This document shows, piece after piece, positions 41,839-55,513 of a stretch of DNA of 64,000 bases. The DNA is from Isoetes taiwanensis (lineage: Eukaryota; Streptophyta; Lycopodiopsida; Isoetales; Isoetaceae). Below the pieces are notes generated by a model. The model was not told where the DNA came from. It made no database searches and saw only the letters and a program-made list of their open reading frames with translations. The stretch is taken from NCBI GenBank assembly GCA_021234155.1, contig JAJEKV010000025.1, positions 18,901,558 to 18,965,557 on the forward strand, in the 5' to 3' direction. Position numbers and translations under genes: made by a program. Within the stretch, counting starts at the first letter, position 1. The number at the start of each line of letters is the position of its first letter.

Positions 41839-44800
41839 CTAGTAAACGTGTGCCCGGCGTTGCTGGAGGGCTAATGTTCTGGCATGTGTTTTTTCTGTAT
41901 CTTTGGAGCAGATTTCTTCAAGCTAATTTGTCCTCAAACATGCAACCTAAAAGTAAATGAATTTATCCCAATGTAACAGCAGGGGGAAAAGGTCCTTCAG
42001 CCCAATAAAGCATCTTCAAGTGAGTAAAGTAAATCAATTTACAACAATTCTAATTCTAGAAGTCATAAGTCTTCTTTAGAAACTTATAAGATGTTGAACT
42101 TCATAAGCCGATCATCATGCATCATTTAATTTCTTTAAGGTGTTGCATCAGCAGAGGGCTCGGTGGCAATATACATCAATATACTTGCTCCAAACAAAAG
42201 GCATTATAGCAAAGAGATGCTTCTGCTTGCACCTTTATGGACTTCCACCATACCTTTATGGATGAGTCAAATCATTTAATTTGTCAAAAAATAAAATGGC
42301 ATTGGGACACTGCATAAGTGCTTGTTTCCATAGCATTAGAAAACTTTGCTAGAAGAGAGCCCAAGTGAGAACATGCCTAGTATGAGGATTGCACTTGCCA
42401 CAATTCAGCAGCTTCAAAAACTTAAACAACTAAATGCCCCATGCACATCCAATGCAGCCATGTGTCTTTCTGATAGCTCGGCATCAATTATTCTGGCATA
42501 ACTTCCATAACATCCACAAATAAACCTATTTTTCATGGTCCACTTCCATTTGAAGCCAACGTTACTTGCAATAAAGAACAAAGCAAAGCATCTCAATCGT
42601 TAAAAATATCTTGCCCACAGATCTTACCTCTGCTGGAACAGATCCTTACCTTTCCAATTCCGATGTCTTTTGCTCCTCCTTACCTTTCCAGCACAGTATT
42701 CTACAACAGTATTTTCCAAGTGGCATACAATTATCACAGTCCAAGTGGCATACAATCTTCAATTCCTGCATAATAAAATGCATAGATCATATAGCTGTGT
42801 AAACTCTAGATAGTACCATTGATTGTTGATGATTATATCTTGATCTGCAAATCTGGTTCTGCAACATTGCAGGGCCAAACGACATGCATCTGCAGTTAGG
42901 ATTGCCAATAAATAGCAGAAAAAAGACCGAAAATGAATAGTCTAGGAAAAGGTTATCTGAGGCTTCCCACTAAACCATGCGCCTAAGTAAACTGCACTGA
43001 TCCAGTCCAGGTCAATAAAACTGCGCCGAAGGAAAATAAAGGGGGTTGAGCTGGCAAAATGTTGCTTGATTTTCACTCGTTTCTTGGGTGGTTGCTATCT
43101 GCATGAAGCAGACCAGTAACTCCATCAATAAAAATGCCAAGTCCTTAGCCACGTTGGGCAACATTTCTTGCATGCCACACATTTCTTGCATGCCACACAT
43201 AAATCCACCAAATCAGCCTTCAGTATAGCAACTTCATTATGCCAGCAGCTCCATTTTCAACGACATTTACACCATACAACTACAACCTGGGAATCTGATA
43301 CCTCTCATACCTTCAAGTTTGGCTCAGCGTAAGCTCAAGATCGTTAAAGCATCTCTGTGCAGATTTTCATATTTATATAATTCTGGAAAATTTACCACAA
43401 TTTTAAATGTATGTTCTATGAGATAGCCCTCCAGCATACAGACAGGACAAACATGGGCATTGGTTCGTCCTCATACAGACAGGATAAACATAAACATTGA
43501 TTCGTCCCCATACTGGGAAATGCAGGAACAGAAGACATTTACTTGAATTAGGATCAATAAAGCGTAAAGATTTCTAAAACATCTATGCTTCCTGCTCATA
43601 TAACACAGAAATTCATGCATGCAACTCTAACTTAGCAATAGAATACCTTTAAAGCCTGAGGAAAAATATGACTATCCACTTTCATCACCTACAAAACAGA
43701 GGGTTGCTATTGATGGAAAAATACAAACTGCAGGAGACGAAGCAAACAACTGAAAATACCTACAATATAAATGCTGCAAATGCCAAAAAACTTGACGTAA
43801 TACCCTTCAATAGAAATACCCAAAATAATATACATTTTTTTGACTCAGAATACCTATAGAAAACAGAAGAATAACAATAGATAAAAAGAAGGCTACGGTG
43901 ATTCTAAGCTCAACGATGCTTTGCACAATTTACTCCAAGCTCCAAACAGATGGAAAACAACAAATAAAAAAGAGGGACTCTGGCGATTTCTCAACAATTC
44001 CTTGCACAATTCACTCCATTCTTGCTTCCATAATGGGTCAGCAATGGCCTCGTGGAAGAAGCCATAACGGCTCAGAAACGGAATTTATCCCCTCATATCT
44101 GTATGATATAATTACTGCATGCTGTTTTAAATGCTGAAGCAATGCAATATGAAGCATAACCCCAAATTTATACAAACTTGGGAAAGCAAGTCAGGCCTGG
44201 ACAAAGAAATCTCCGGCAATGCTGGGGTTCTGGTTCTGCTCGCCTCCTAACCTGCTCTGCAACCACGACCTACTGTTTTGTATCATTTCGGCATCAAACA
44301 CTTGAAGACTAACGTTGAAGCAAGGAAAACCGGACTACGTTAATTGGGATTACATAGTGCAAATTACAACCAACACAGAAAAGGAAATCTGACAAATAAA
44401 TTAGAGATCATGTAGTCTAAGCATGGGAATCCGATAAGGAAGAATGGGAGAGCCCAGGATGAAATGCATTACCTTAATAGAAGAAAAAAGAAGCTGGAAA
44501 AACCATATTGAGGGAAGCCCCCTTACAAAAAATACCTGCAAAAATCTTCAGAAATGGACTGCCATTCTTCGAGCAGGTGAGAACATGCCATTGGCTCTGC
44601 AAAATGCTGCCGAAATCCTCTACAAATCTGGAATTCAAATCTAGATAAAAATATGGAGCCAACCAATCCGACACATTGTATGCTGGTTGGAAAGGAAAAT
44701 TTTCTGCTTACAAATTAAGCGCTGGCAGAGCGTCTTCTCTCCTCAAGCCCTAAAATGAGACTGCTTGAAGCCGTGGAGCAGAATCATCCCGGTTATGATT

Positions 44801-46898
44801 ACGTTCAGTTACGCACTGGAAATATAAGGAATAAAAAACGTTAGGTAAGGGAACAAAAACGAAATACAAAACTCAAACGTGTAAGCAAGATTTAAAATGT
44901 AAGCAAGAGTGTATACAGCAAATGTCACAATCAGCCCCAGAGTGTATACCTTACATATTCCCCCCTTCAAGAATGGCTTCAAAAATTTTAGAATGCACAA
45001 ATTTTACAACTGCTAAAGTCCTACATTATAAACAACAACTAATATGACACATATCAATGCTCAATGACTACCTGGATCCATGGCCATGCACGCATTTGTG
45101 TCCACACCAAGCAAATTGCGCCCGGCTCTGGTTCAAACATAGAAGGCACATGCAAATATATAAGATGCCAAATGCAGTTTTGCATTTCCATTACATTATT
45201 GACAGGTTATTCAAGGCACAATACCTCTAAACAGAGAAGCAAAGTTCACTTTCCTTAATGTTAGCTGCAAATCAGAAATGCCGTTGGGTTGTTTTGTTAG
45301 CTCTGAGTGAATGGAATGAATTTCTGACCCAATAGACAAATTTAGACATCATGCAAATGATGTATCTGTGGTAAACGTAAACGCAGTCTAAAAATAAACT
45401 TGCATGACCATGTTCAGCTAAATCAGCTCTTCATCCATTAACCTGCCTAAGAGGATGCAAAATCAACAGCCAAGCATTGTGTTTTCTCTAACATGAAAAT
45501 AAAACGGCAAATAAAAAGCGAAAATTCACCTTTTGATTGCTTGCACTTATCACTGTCTATGAACCTTTTAGAGTCTGAGGCGGACACAGAAGGAGTTGAT
45601 CACAATAGTAGATTCCTCTGAACATTGTTTTTTCTTAGAACTCTTACTCAACCTATAACAAAAGCAATTCACCTGCAAAAATGTCAAGCAAATGTTATGG
45701 GAAAAATCTTTGCAGAAAGGGACAGAAAATGGTAGTTAAAAGAAAAAGCTATGCTCCAAGCTATAAGAATGCTCATCAAAATGAGACCTTTTGATTGTAA
45801 CAGGGGTATTCCATGTCTTACAGAGCACAACAGTTGATATATTACAGATATATTAGATTAGAAATGTAGATTGTATTTCTGCAAATTCTGCGCCAGAAAA
45901 TGTAACTCCTTCTCCTAATATTTGTTTAAAATCATACCAACGGCGAAAGTGCCGTTCATTTATGGCTATCGATATGCATTAACGAAGGGAGAATTTCAAC
46001 CATAAAAAAGCTTTAGGGTTACAATGCAGTTACCTAAAGCCAGCAGCAAGAAAGAAAGCTGCCAGAAAGCTTTATCCTTATGTTCAAAACCGGTCCTGCA
46101 AGATGCCTGCACCAAAAACGTTTTTGCATAAGCATAGGAGCTAAATTTTAGGACAAAGCATAAAGAGTGATTTACTCAGTGCATATAATAGAAGCTGGGT
46201 CAATTCACCACACCATTTAAGGTTTGTTGTGCTCTGCTCTGCTTGGCGACCTCTACTTGTAAAATCCGCACAGTAGCTTGCAAGTGCAACTAATCTCGTT
46301 CTCCTTATAAAAGCCTACGAAACCCTAAGCTGCTGCACCTCTTCTTATGCTTAGCAGCGTCTGAAACGCTCGCTGCCTGCATCCCCAGTTAAATGCATGA
46401 AATGCAAACGGGACCAGATGAAAATTTTACCTTCTGTGCTCCAAAGCCATAGCAGCATCCCTAGAATCCCGTTTCTCTCTATCCGTCCATTCTCTTGGAA
46501 GGATATCTCTGACATCCTGAGCAGAGTCTTCCGGGGACCTGCTGCTGTTTATGTTTTGTATTGGGTTCTGGTGTTGCCCATTCTTATTGACAACTGAGCC
46601 TGAATTAGGGAGCAAGAAGCTAAGAATCAATGTTTGCTTCGCTTTAGCCTGCGGAACTAGTGGCCTTGCTCTGCTTTAGCGAACTCTGGCCACTATGCTG
46701 CGTTAACAGACGGGCACCGCCCACACCCAGGAGAGAGAAAGTTGCTGCCGGAAAACCGAAGAGAAGCAACAGAAATATGTTTGAAGAAGAAGTTTTGGCG
46801 GAAAACCCGTTTTTGGCCGGAAAAAGCGTTAGTTTTGGGAGCCGGAAAGGGCATACCGGCGTGAGAGAGAATGGGCAAAAACTTTTTAAGTAAGTAGA
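41839..46898 (-). mobile_element. Helitron T1 (5,060 bp), first of a head-to-tail pair
   Basis: On the minus strand it starts TCTACTTACTTAAAAAG at 46898 and ends with a G/C-rich hairpin region (GCCGGGC...) and CTAG at 41839-41842, followed by host T. It is directly joined to copy T2 at 46898/46899. No Rep/helicase. The interior looks non-coding. A 60-codon minus-strand frame at 42414-42596 is kept in both copies, but this only reflects the duplication. The plus strand near 46306 has a promoter-like TATA box. Confidence 0.85.
46306..46328 (+). promoter_or_regulatory. TATA box and telo-box-like motif in Helitron T1
   Basis: TATAAAAG at 46306 is followed at 46320 by AAACCCTAA. In plants this pair marks the promoter/leader of many housekeeping genes, so the Helitron may carry a captured promoter. 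Transcription cannot be judged from sequence alone. The copy in T2 lies at 51374-51398. Confidence 0.35.
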
Positions 46899-49800
46899 CT
46901 AGTAAACGTGTGCCCGGCGTTGCCAGGCTAATGTTCTGGCATGTGTTTTTTCTGTATCTTTGGAGCAGATTTCTTCAAGCTAATTTGTCCTCAAACATGC
47001 AACCTAAAAGTAAATGAATTTATCCCAATGTAACAGCAGGGGGAAAAGGTCCTTCAACCCAATAAAGCATCTTCAAGTGAGTAAAGTAAATCAATTTATA
47101 ACAATTCTAATTCTAGAAGTCATAAGCCTTCTTTAGAAACTTATAAGATGTTGAACCTCATAAGCCGATCATCATGCATCATCTAATTTCTTTAAGGTGT
47201 TGCATCAGCAGAGGGCTCGGTGGCAATATACATCAATATACTTGCTCCAAACAAAAGGCATTATAGCAAAGAGATGCTTCTGCTTGCACCTTTATGGACT
47301 TCCACCATACCTTTATGGATGAGTCAAATCATTTAATTTGTCAAAAAATAAAATGGCATTGGGACACTGCATAAGTGCTTGTTTCCATAGCATTAGAAAA
47401 CTTTGCTAGAAGAGAGCCCAAGTGAGAACATGCCTTGTATGAGGATTGCACTTGCCACAATTCAGCAGCTTCAAAAACTTAAACAACTAAATGCCCCATG
47501 CACATCCAATGCTGCCATGTGTCTTTCTGATAGCTCGGCATCAATTATTCTGGCATAACTTCCATAACATCCACAAATAAACCTATTTTTCATGGTCCAC
47601 TTCCATTTGAAAATAACGTTACTTGCAATAAAGAACAAAGCAAAGCATCTCAATCGTTAAAAATATCTTGCCCACGGATCTTACCTCTGGCTGGAAGGAT
47701 CCTTACCTTTCCAATTCGATGTCTTTTGCTCTCGTCCTTACCTTTCCAAACGATATTCTACAACAAGATTTTCCAAGTGGCATACAATTATCACACGGTC
47801 AAGTGGCATACAATCTTCAATTCTGCATAATAAAATGCATAGATCATATAGTTTTGTAAACTCTAGATAGTACCATTGATTGTTGATGATTATATCTTGA
47901 TCACGCAAATCTGGTTACGCAACATTGCGGGGCCAAACGACATGCATCTGCAGCTTAGGATTGCCAATAAATAGCGAGAAAAAAGACCAAAAATGAATAG
48001 TCTAGGAAAAGGTTATCCGAGGCTTCCCACTAAACTATGCCTAAGTAAAAACTGCCAGATCCGATCCAAATCCAGTCAATAAAAGCTGCTTGCAGAAGGA
48101 AAATAAAGGGGTTGGTGGCAAAATGTTGCTTGATTTTCACTCGTTTCTTGGGTGGTTGCTATCTGCATGAAGCGGACCGGTAACTCCATCAATAAAAATG
48201 CCAAGTCCTTAGCCATGTTGGGCAACATTTCTTGCATGCCACACATTTCTTGCATGCCACACATAAATCCACCAAATCGCCTTGATTATAGCAACTTCAT
48301 TATGCCGGCCACTCCATTTTCAAATCGACATTTACACCATACAACTACAACACGGGGATCGATACCTCTCATACCTTCAAGTTTGGCTCGGTAAAGCTCA
48401 AGATCGTTAAAGCATCTCTGTGCGATTTTCATATTTATATAATTCGGAAAATTTACCACAATTTTAAATGTATGTTCTATGAGATAGCCCTCCAAAGATA
48501 CGAATTGGGACAAACATGGGCATTGGTTCGTCCTCATACAGACAGGATAAACATAAACATTGATTCGTCCCCATACTGGGAAATGCAGGAACAGAAGACA
48601 TTTACTTGAATTAGGATCAATAAAGCGTAAAGATTTCTAAAACATCTATGCTTCCTGCTCATATAACACAGAAATTCATGCATGCAACTCTAACTTAGCA
48701 ATAGAATACCTTTAAAGCCTGAGGAAAAATATGACTATCCGCTTTCATCACCTACAAAACGGAGGGTTGCTATTGATGGAAAAATACAAACTGCAGGAGA
48801 CGAAGCAAACAACTGAAAATACCTACAATATAAATGCTGCAAATGCCAAAAAAAATTGACGTAATACCCTTCAATAGAAATACCCAAAATAATATACATT
48901 TTTTGACTCGGATAATACCTATAGAAAAACGAAGAATAACAAATGATAATAAAAAGAAGGCTACGGTGATTCTAAGCTCAACGATGCTTTGCACAATTTA
49001 CTCAAGCTCCAAAGCGGATGGAAAACAACAAATAAAAAAGAGGGACTCTGGCGATTTCTCAACAATTCCTTGCACAATTCACTCCATTCTTGCTTCCATA
49101 ATGGGTCAAGAATGGCCTCGTGGAAGAAGCCATAACGGCTCGAGAAACGGAATTTATCCCCTCATATCTGTATGATATAATTCTTTGCATGCTATTTTAA
49201 ATCTTTGAAGCAATGCAATATGAAGCATAACCCCAAATTTATACAAACTTGGGAAAGCAAGTCGCCCTGGACAAAGAAATCTCCAAACAATGTTTGGGGT
49301 TCCGCTCTGCTCGCCTCCTAACCCGCTCTGCAACCACGACCCTCTTGTTTTGTATCATTTTCGCATCAAACACTTGAAGACTAACGTTGAAGCAAGGAAA
49401 ACCCGGACTACGTTAATGGGATTACATAGTGCAAATTACAACCAACACGTAAAAAGGAAATCGACAAATAAATTAGAGATCATGTAGTCTAAGCATGGGA
49501 ATCCGATAAGGAAGAATGGGAGAGCCAGGGATGAAATGCATTACCTTAATAGAAGAAAAAGAAGGAAAAACCATATTGAGGAAGCCCCCTTACAAAAAAT
49601 ACACCAAAAATCTTGAAATGGACCGCCATTCTTCGAAAGCGGTGAGAACATGCCATTGGCTCTGCAAAATCTTTGCCGAAATCCTCTACAAATGAATTCA
49701 AATCTAGATAAAAATATGGAGCCAACCAATCCGACACATTGTATCTTTGGTTGGAAAGGAAAATTTTCTGCTTACAAATTAAAGCTGGCAGAGGCGTCTT

Positions 49801-51972
49801 CTCCTCAAGCCCTAAAATGAGATCGCTTGAAGCCGTGGAGCGAGAATCATCCGGTTATGATTACGTTTGAGTTACGCACTAGAAATCTAAGGAATAAAAA
49901 AAAGCGTTAGTTAAAAGGGAACAAAAAGCGAAATACAAAACTCAAGCGTGTAAGCAAGATTTAAAATGTAAGCAAGAGTGTATACAAACAAATGTCACAA
50001 TCAGCCCCGAGTGTATACCTTACATATTCCCCCCTTCAAGAATGGCTTCAAAAAATTTTAGAATGCACAAATTTTACAAGCTGCTAAAGTCCTACATTAT
50101 AAACAACAACTAATATGACACATATCAATGCTCAATGACTACCCGGATCCATGGCCATGCACGATTTGTGTCCACACCAAAATTAAATGCCTCGCTCAGG
50201 TTCAAACATAGAAGGCACATGCAAATATATAAGATGCCAAATGCAGTTTTGCATTTCCATTACATTATTGATGTGGGTTATTCAAGGCACAATACCTCTA
50301 AACAGAGAAGCAAAGTTCACTTTCCTTAATGTTAGGCCGCAAATCAAAATGCCGTTGGGTTGTTTTGTTAGCTCGAGTGAATGGAATGAATTCTTGACCC
50401 AATAGACAAATTTAGACATCATGCAAATGATGTATCCGTGGTAAACGTGAACTTGCCTCTAAAAATAAACTTGCATGACCATGTTCATTAAATCAGCTCT
50501 TCATCCATTAACCCGCCTAAGAGGATGCAAAATCAACAGCCAAGCATTGTGTTTTCTCTAACATGAAAATAAAACGGCAAATAAAAAGCGAAAATTCACC
50601 TTTTGATTGCTTGGACTTATCAACTTTGTCTATGAACCTTTTTAGAGTCCGAGGCGGACCACGAATGAGTTGATCACAATAGTAGATTCCTCCTCGAACA
50701 TTGTTTTTCTTAGAACTCTTACTCAACCTATAACAAAAGCAATTCACACGCAAAAATGTCAAGCAAATGTTATGGGAAAAATCTTTGCGAAAAGGGACGA
50801 GAAAATGGTAGTTAAAAGAAAAAGCTATGCTCCAAGCTATAAGAATGCTCATCAAAATAAGACCTTTTGATTGTAATGGGGGTATTCCATGTCTTCTGAG
50901 CACAACAAATTGATATATTACGGATATATTAGATTAGAAATGTAGATTGTATTTACGCAAATTCTGCGCCCGGAAAATGTAACTCCTCCTCCTAATATTT
51001 GTTTAAAATCATACCAACGGCGAAAGTGCCGTTTATCGATATGCATTAACGAAGGGAGAATTTCAACCATAAAAAGCTTTAGGGTTACAATGCGGTTACC
51101 TAAAGCCGCTGAAGAAGAAAGAAAGCTGCGCGAAAAGCTTTATCCTTATGTTCAAAAACCGGTCCGCAAGATGCCTCGCACCAAAAACGTTTTTGCATAA
51201 GCATAGGAGCTAAATTTTAGGACAACGATAAAGAGTGATTTACTCGGTGCATATAATAGAAGCTGGGTCAATTCACCACACCATTTAAGGTTTGTTATGC
51301 TCATCGCCTTGGCGACCTCTACTTTGTAAAATCCGCGACGGTAGCTTGCAAGTGCAACTAATCTCGTTCTCCTTATAAAAGCCTACACGAAACCCTAAGG
51401 CTGCTGCACCTCTTCTTATGCTTAGCGCCGTCGAACGCCACGCGCCTTTGCATCCCAGCTTTAAATGCATGAAATGCAAAGCGGGACCAGATGAAAATTT
51501 TACCTTCTCAGGCTCCAAAGCCATAGCAAAGATCCCTAGAATCCCGTTTCTCTCTATCCGTCCATTCTCTTGGAAGGATATCTCGACATCCCGGCCGAGT
51601 CTTCCCTGGGACCTTCTTTTACATTTTATGTTTTGTATTGGGTTCGGTGTTGCCCATTCTTATTGACAACCGAGCCACAATTAGGGAGCAAGAAGCTAAG
51701 AATCGATGTTTGCTTCGCTTTAGCTTCGCGGAACCGGTGGCCTTGCTCTGCTTTAGCAAACTCAGCCCACTATGCTGCGTTAACAGACGGGCACCGCCCA
51801 CACCCAGGAGAGAAAGTTCTGCCGGAAAACCGAAGAGAAGCAATGTAAATATGTTTGAAGAAGAAGTTTTGGCGGAAAACCCGTTCTTGGCCGGAAAAAG
51901 CGTGAGTTTTGGGAGCCGGAAAGGGCACACCGGCGTGAGAGAGAATGGGCAAAAACTTTTTAAGTAAGTAGA
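46899..51972 (-). mobile_element. Helitron T2 (5,074 bp), second of a head-to-tail pair
   Basis: Same ends as T1: TC at 51972 preceded on the minus strand by host A, and CTAG at 46899-46902 followed directly by T1's TC. The two copies align end to end with small differences that are strongly concentrated at CAG/CTG positions in the interior, while the first ~0.75 kb at the shared 3' side differs mostly by simple transitions. Confidence 0.85.
51374..51398 (+). promoter_or_regulatory. TATA box and telo-box-like motif in Helitron T2
   Basis: Counterpart of 46306-46328, with two extra bases between TATAAAAG and AAACCCTAA. Confidence 0.35.
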
Positions 51973-53379
51973 TGGTGGATTTAAGTTGAAGCATCTACTA
52001 TTTGGTTTATATTGAATGAGTGAATGATAATGGCAGAATCTTGAAAAAATTTGTGTATGTGTTACTTATATGTGTTACCTATACAAGAAACTTATCAGCG
52101 CACCAAGGCCGCGCAACGCATTCTTCCCTAACTCGTCTATACATGCTAGAATTTGAACCTGCATTTCGTTGCCTTGTGTTAGGTGCCCGCACATCAAGGC
52201 TGGAGCTTCCCCACAATTGAATTTTGGATTTAGTATTTGAAACTCGTTTAGATCTTTAAAATTTCAGTGCTCTACAGGCCTTTGATTAAGGCTTTCCGTG
52301 AAAACTTCTAGTTGTTAAAGACGGCTGCCTACTCGGAACTCAGAATATTTTGATTATGACAACCACGGATAAAGTATTTCGATAAATCAAATACATAGAT
52401 TGTATTAGCACCTAATCAAATACATAGATTGTATTAGCTTCTATACCATTTTTCATGCTTTTATTTCTAACTTCATGTGTGTAGAATATTTGGATATGGA
52501 ACTCTAGCTAGTACTGGCTTGGTTGCATAATTTTTGTTGCCCGACCTATTCTTTGTATTTGTAGATTCTAACAATCCCTCTTGATAATGAAGGCAAGACA
52601 TATCATATTATCTTCTCATTTATATCACTAACTACTAATAGATTGCCTTCCTTATGGGGCGTAACCAACGATTACCTGATTTTGCACGAATATGTTGGAT
52701 CGAAGGGCAAATCTGAGTCCTCGTGAACGGGTATGGAGGAAATGATCGATCTTGCGAGGCGACAATGGGACCTTTTGTTTGGCATTTCACGAGTTCAACA
52801 ACAATCTTGGAAACTTCAACTTGTCGGTTGATATGGGTTGCGATAATGTAAGCATCGGTGTTCCTGTATGGATTGCCCAGCCAGAAATGTCTTTGCCAAA
52901 GAAAAATCCATACTGTTGCTTGGCGAGAATTAATTCAAAGTTTATACTTTTGAACTCGGGCTCAAAAAATGGAGGTTTAATTTGGGAATCTTCAACTAAT
53001 GTATCTTCTCTGAGTTGAACGAATCGCAACCGGATAATGTATAACAATGGCGTCAAGTGACATGGCAAAGCTTTGATTTTCCTTTCCGATGTTATACTCC
53101 CATGGCAGAAGCCTTGCAAGTCCCTCCATGCTTGATGCGAGAAAAACTCTTCAAGCGGAGAAACGGGGGATCTATCATCAACTATTGAACATAACAGGTT
53201 GGTTTTCTATCTCAACATAACAGGTAAAGTACAACCTTATTTTGTTAAAGCCTCCAGTTTTCTATCTCAACATAACAGGTAAAGTACAACCTTATTTTGT
53301 TAAAGCCTCCAGTTCTGATCTTTGCAAGCAAGCTTCGCTCATCTACAAACCCAATAATCTTGAAATAAGTTTTGCAAAG
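51973..53379. other. Unrecognised sequence, possibly interior of Helitron X
   Basis: No family was recognised. Frames at 52752-53018 (+) and 52787-53119 (-) overlap and lack motifs. Confidence 0.35.
53202..53311. repeat. Exact 55-bp tandem duplication
   Basis: Units 53202-53256 and 53257-53311 both start GTTTTCTATCTCAACATAAC and appear identical. Very recent, just upstream of the polyketide synthase fragment. Confidence 0.9.
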
Positions 53380-53651
53380 GGGCAGTCTTTGGTTTACCTG
53401 GCGAATGGCAATACGGTGACATTCAGAGCTCCTTCAGAAACCCGTCTCCTTCAGAAACCCGTTTGGATGGGCTTGTAGGGTCTGCATTATTCGGAGATGG
53501 AGCTGCTGCGCTTATCATTGTTCCAGAAATAAAAAAACCCCTGCATTGGTTGGGAGAATCCATAGTTCCAGAGAGCAACGGGGCAATCTTGGGGCATTTG
53601 CGAGAAGCAGGGCTTGTGTTCCACCTTCTCAAAGATGTTCCGAAACCTTAA
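53380..53651 (+). pseudogene. Type III polyketide synthase (chalcone-synthase-like) fragment
   Basis: The sequence encodes [13 protein letters not shown], then after a 17-bp tandem duplication (53429-53445, 53446-53462) that shifts the frame, [20 protein letters not shown], and later [20 protein letters not shown]. These match the C-terminal half of the chalcone synthase fold, where the FGDGAAA loop lines the active site. Catalytic Cys, His and Asn positions lie outside the fragment. It stops at DVPKP, short of the normal end. A relic of one exon, probably captured. Confidence 0.85.
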
Positions 53652-55500
53652 TAAAGACATAAGGTGATTGCAACTAATTTATTAGATTGGTAAAGTTGGC
53701 ATTAAACTTGGACAAAGGACCGGTGACAAATCTGCGACTAGCGACCCTATTCAAAGCCCGAGCCAACGAATCCAAAAATATTTGTATAGATATAGAGATG
53801 CTTCAGAAAAGAATGTCATACAGCCCCAAAGGTATTTCAAGCACAAATCAGACATTACTCTTTGGCAATGCAAAATAAACCTGCCTTGCGGCTATCATTT
53901 AACGCATGTACACACAGTCAAGTCAAAAATATTGCATGGCATGAACATAGGTTTCCAGAAGGGGTAAGAAGAATAGAATTATAAGAATAAATGAAGTACG
54001 TTGTATTTTACATGTGCGCCCAGCTCATGGGGCCTTAATGCTGATATCCATCTGAATGGCAATATCCCCTCACAATCCACAAGCAGTAATTGTATGCTCA
54101 CCCAAGCATCAAGCTTGTTACCAACAAGAACTTACAGGAAACATTTGTGTCAGCCCTGTATAAGATTAAAACATATCTTGGAGCCTGTACATATAGTTGA
54201 GCCTAGAATATTTGTAGGCCATCGATTTGCCAATAACAAGCTATCACGCTTTATTTCAGTAAGTAAATAATTCACAAAAACGTTACTCTGTTACAAAGCC
54301 AACAGAGCATACAACTATTCAGATCAACCGAAGATTTCATCTCAAACCTGAATAGAAGCATGTGATATATGATACCATATTAGTTTATTAAGCATCCTCA
54401 GCTATATCTTCTAGCCGAAAGTGCAAAGCTTAGCAAAACCAGCAGGTTTCAATACTTCTGGAACAATCATTTACCTCTGCATTTCTTCTGCTCTGAGCTT
54501 GAGCTATAACGGTAAGAAACCCAGTTAAAGAGGCCGGAATCATTTACCTCTTCAATTTCGTTTTTCAAAGACATGAAAATCTAAAAGCATCTTTCTGGCT
54601 ATGGGCCAAGCGCCTCTGCACTGTCGGATCCGGAACATGAAAGAACATTTTTTATCCTGTATTTTCGGATTAGCCACTGCCAGAATAGTCGTTTGCTGCC
54701 AAGGCCTTTGGCCAGACTGACCAAATATCTGTATTTAGGGCAACCAATGGAAAGGGCGTCTATCTGTGGCTTCTACACGAAATTACAAAACCTTAGCAAG
54801 AAACAAAACCGGAACAAACTATAAAACCTCAGTTTACCTGCAAGCCCAGTTTGTCATTCCTAAAAGATAAACCCTGATGTAAAAGACTTAAGTTTTAAAA
54901 CCAAGTGAAAATGCCGCTGAGCTGAAGCTGAAATCCATTTTCTCTGATACTCAACCCAAAACCAACATCTTTAGCATCAGTCGGCTCATCAATCCGTGCC
55001 TGAAGAGTTACTAGATGCCCGAAAAAATATCTCCTTTGCATTGCTCTAGCAACAAAGCTGGCTCTACTCTGCAACCAGGCGACCATCCAAAGGACAGGGT
55101 ATCCTCATCCAAATGACCGAACAGTGAGCTCTTGATAGACCTCCTTCAAACATCGACGGAACATCCTTACCTATTTATGGCTTTAGATAAGAATACGGGA
55201 CTTTCAGCATCTGATTCTCGCCTCTGCGCTCAAAAAGTAAAATCATTAAAAATTCCTTAAGCCCTTTAGCTCCAAAAGCTTAATCAAGCGATGCTTCTGC
55301 AGAAGAAGATCACTGAAATGGTTTTAAAAAGCTAAAAAACAGTGATTGAGGTGCAAGAGCCATACCTATATGGCCGGAAATTGAAATGTGGGCAGAGCCG
55401 GATTGACATGCAGCATGCATTCTAGAGCCTTGGGAGGAGATCCACAGCTCCCATCACAAAGGTCTTAGACAGCGGCAAGATTTATCGAGCCACCGATTGA
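53652..55500. other. No gene recognised
   Basis: Short frames only. ACCTCTxxAATT-type repeats flank CATTTACCTCT near 54470 and 54540. Nothing supports a function. Confidence 0.4.
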
Positions 55501-55513
55501 ATACATGGAGCTC

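Noticed and set aside
42414-42596. 60-codon frame conserved between 42.4 kb and 47.5 kb
   Set aside because: Conservation is explained by the whole-element duplication, and the flanking non-coding DNA is equally alike.
44755-44830. Possible first exon starting MRLLEAVEQNHPGYDYVQ in Helitron T1
   Set aside because: The other copy differs at several residues and stops early, and no continuation or family was recognised.
52140-52200. B-box-like TTTGAACC suggesting a tRNA or SINE
   Set aside because: No A box at the proper distance and no cloverleaf could be built.
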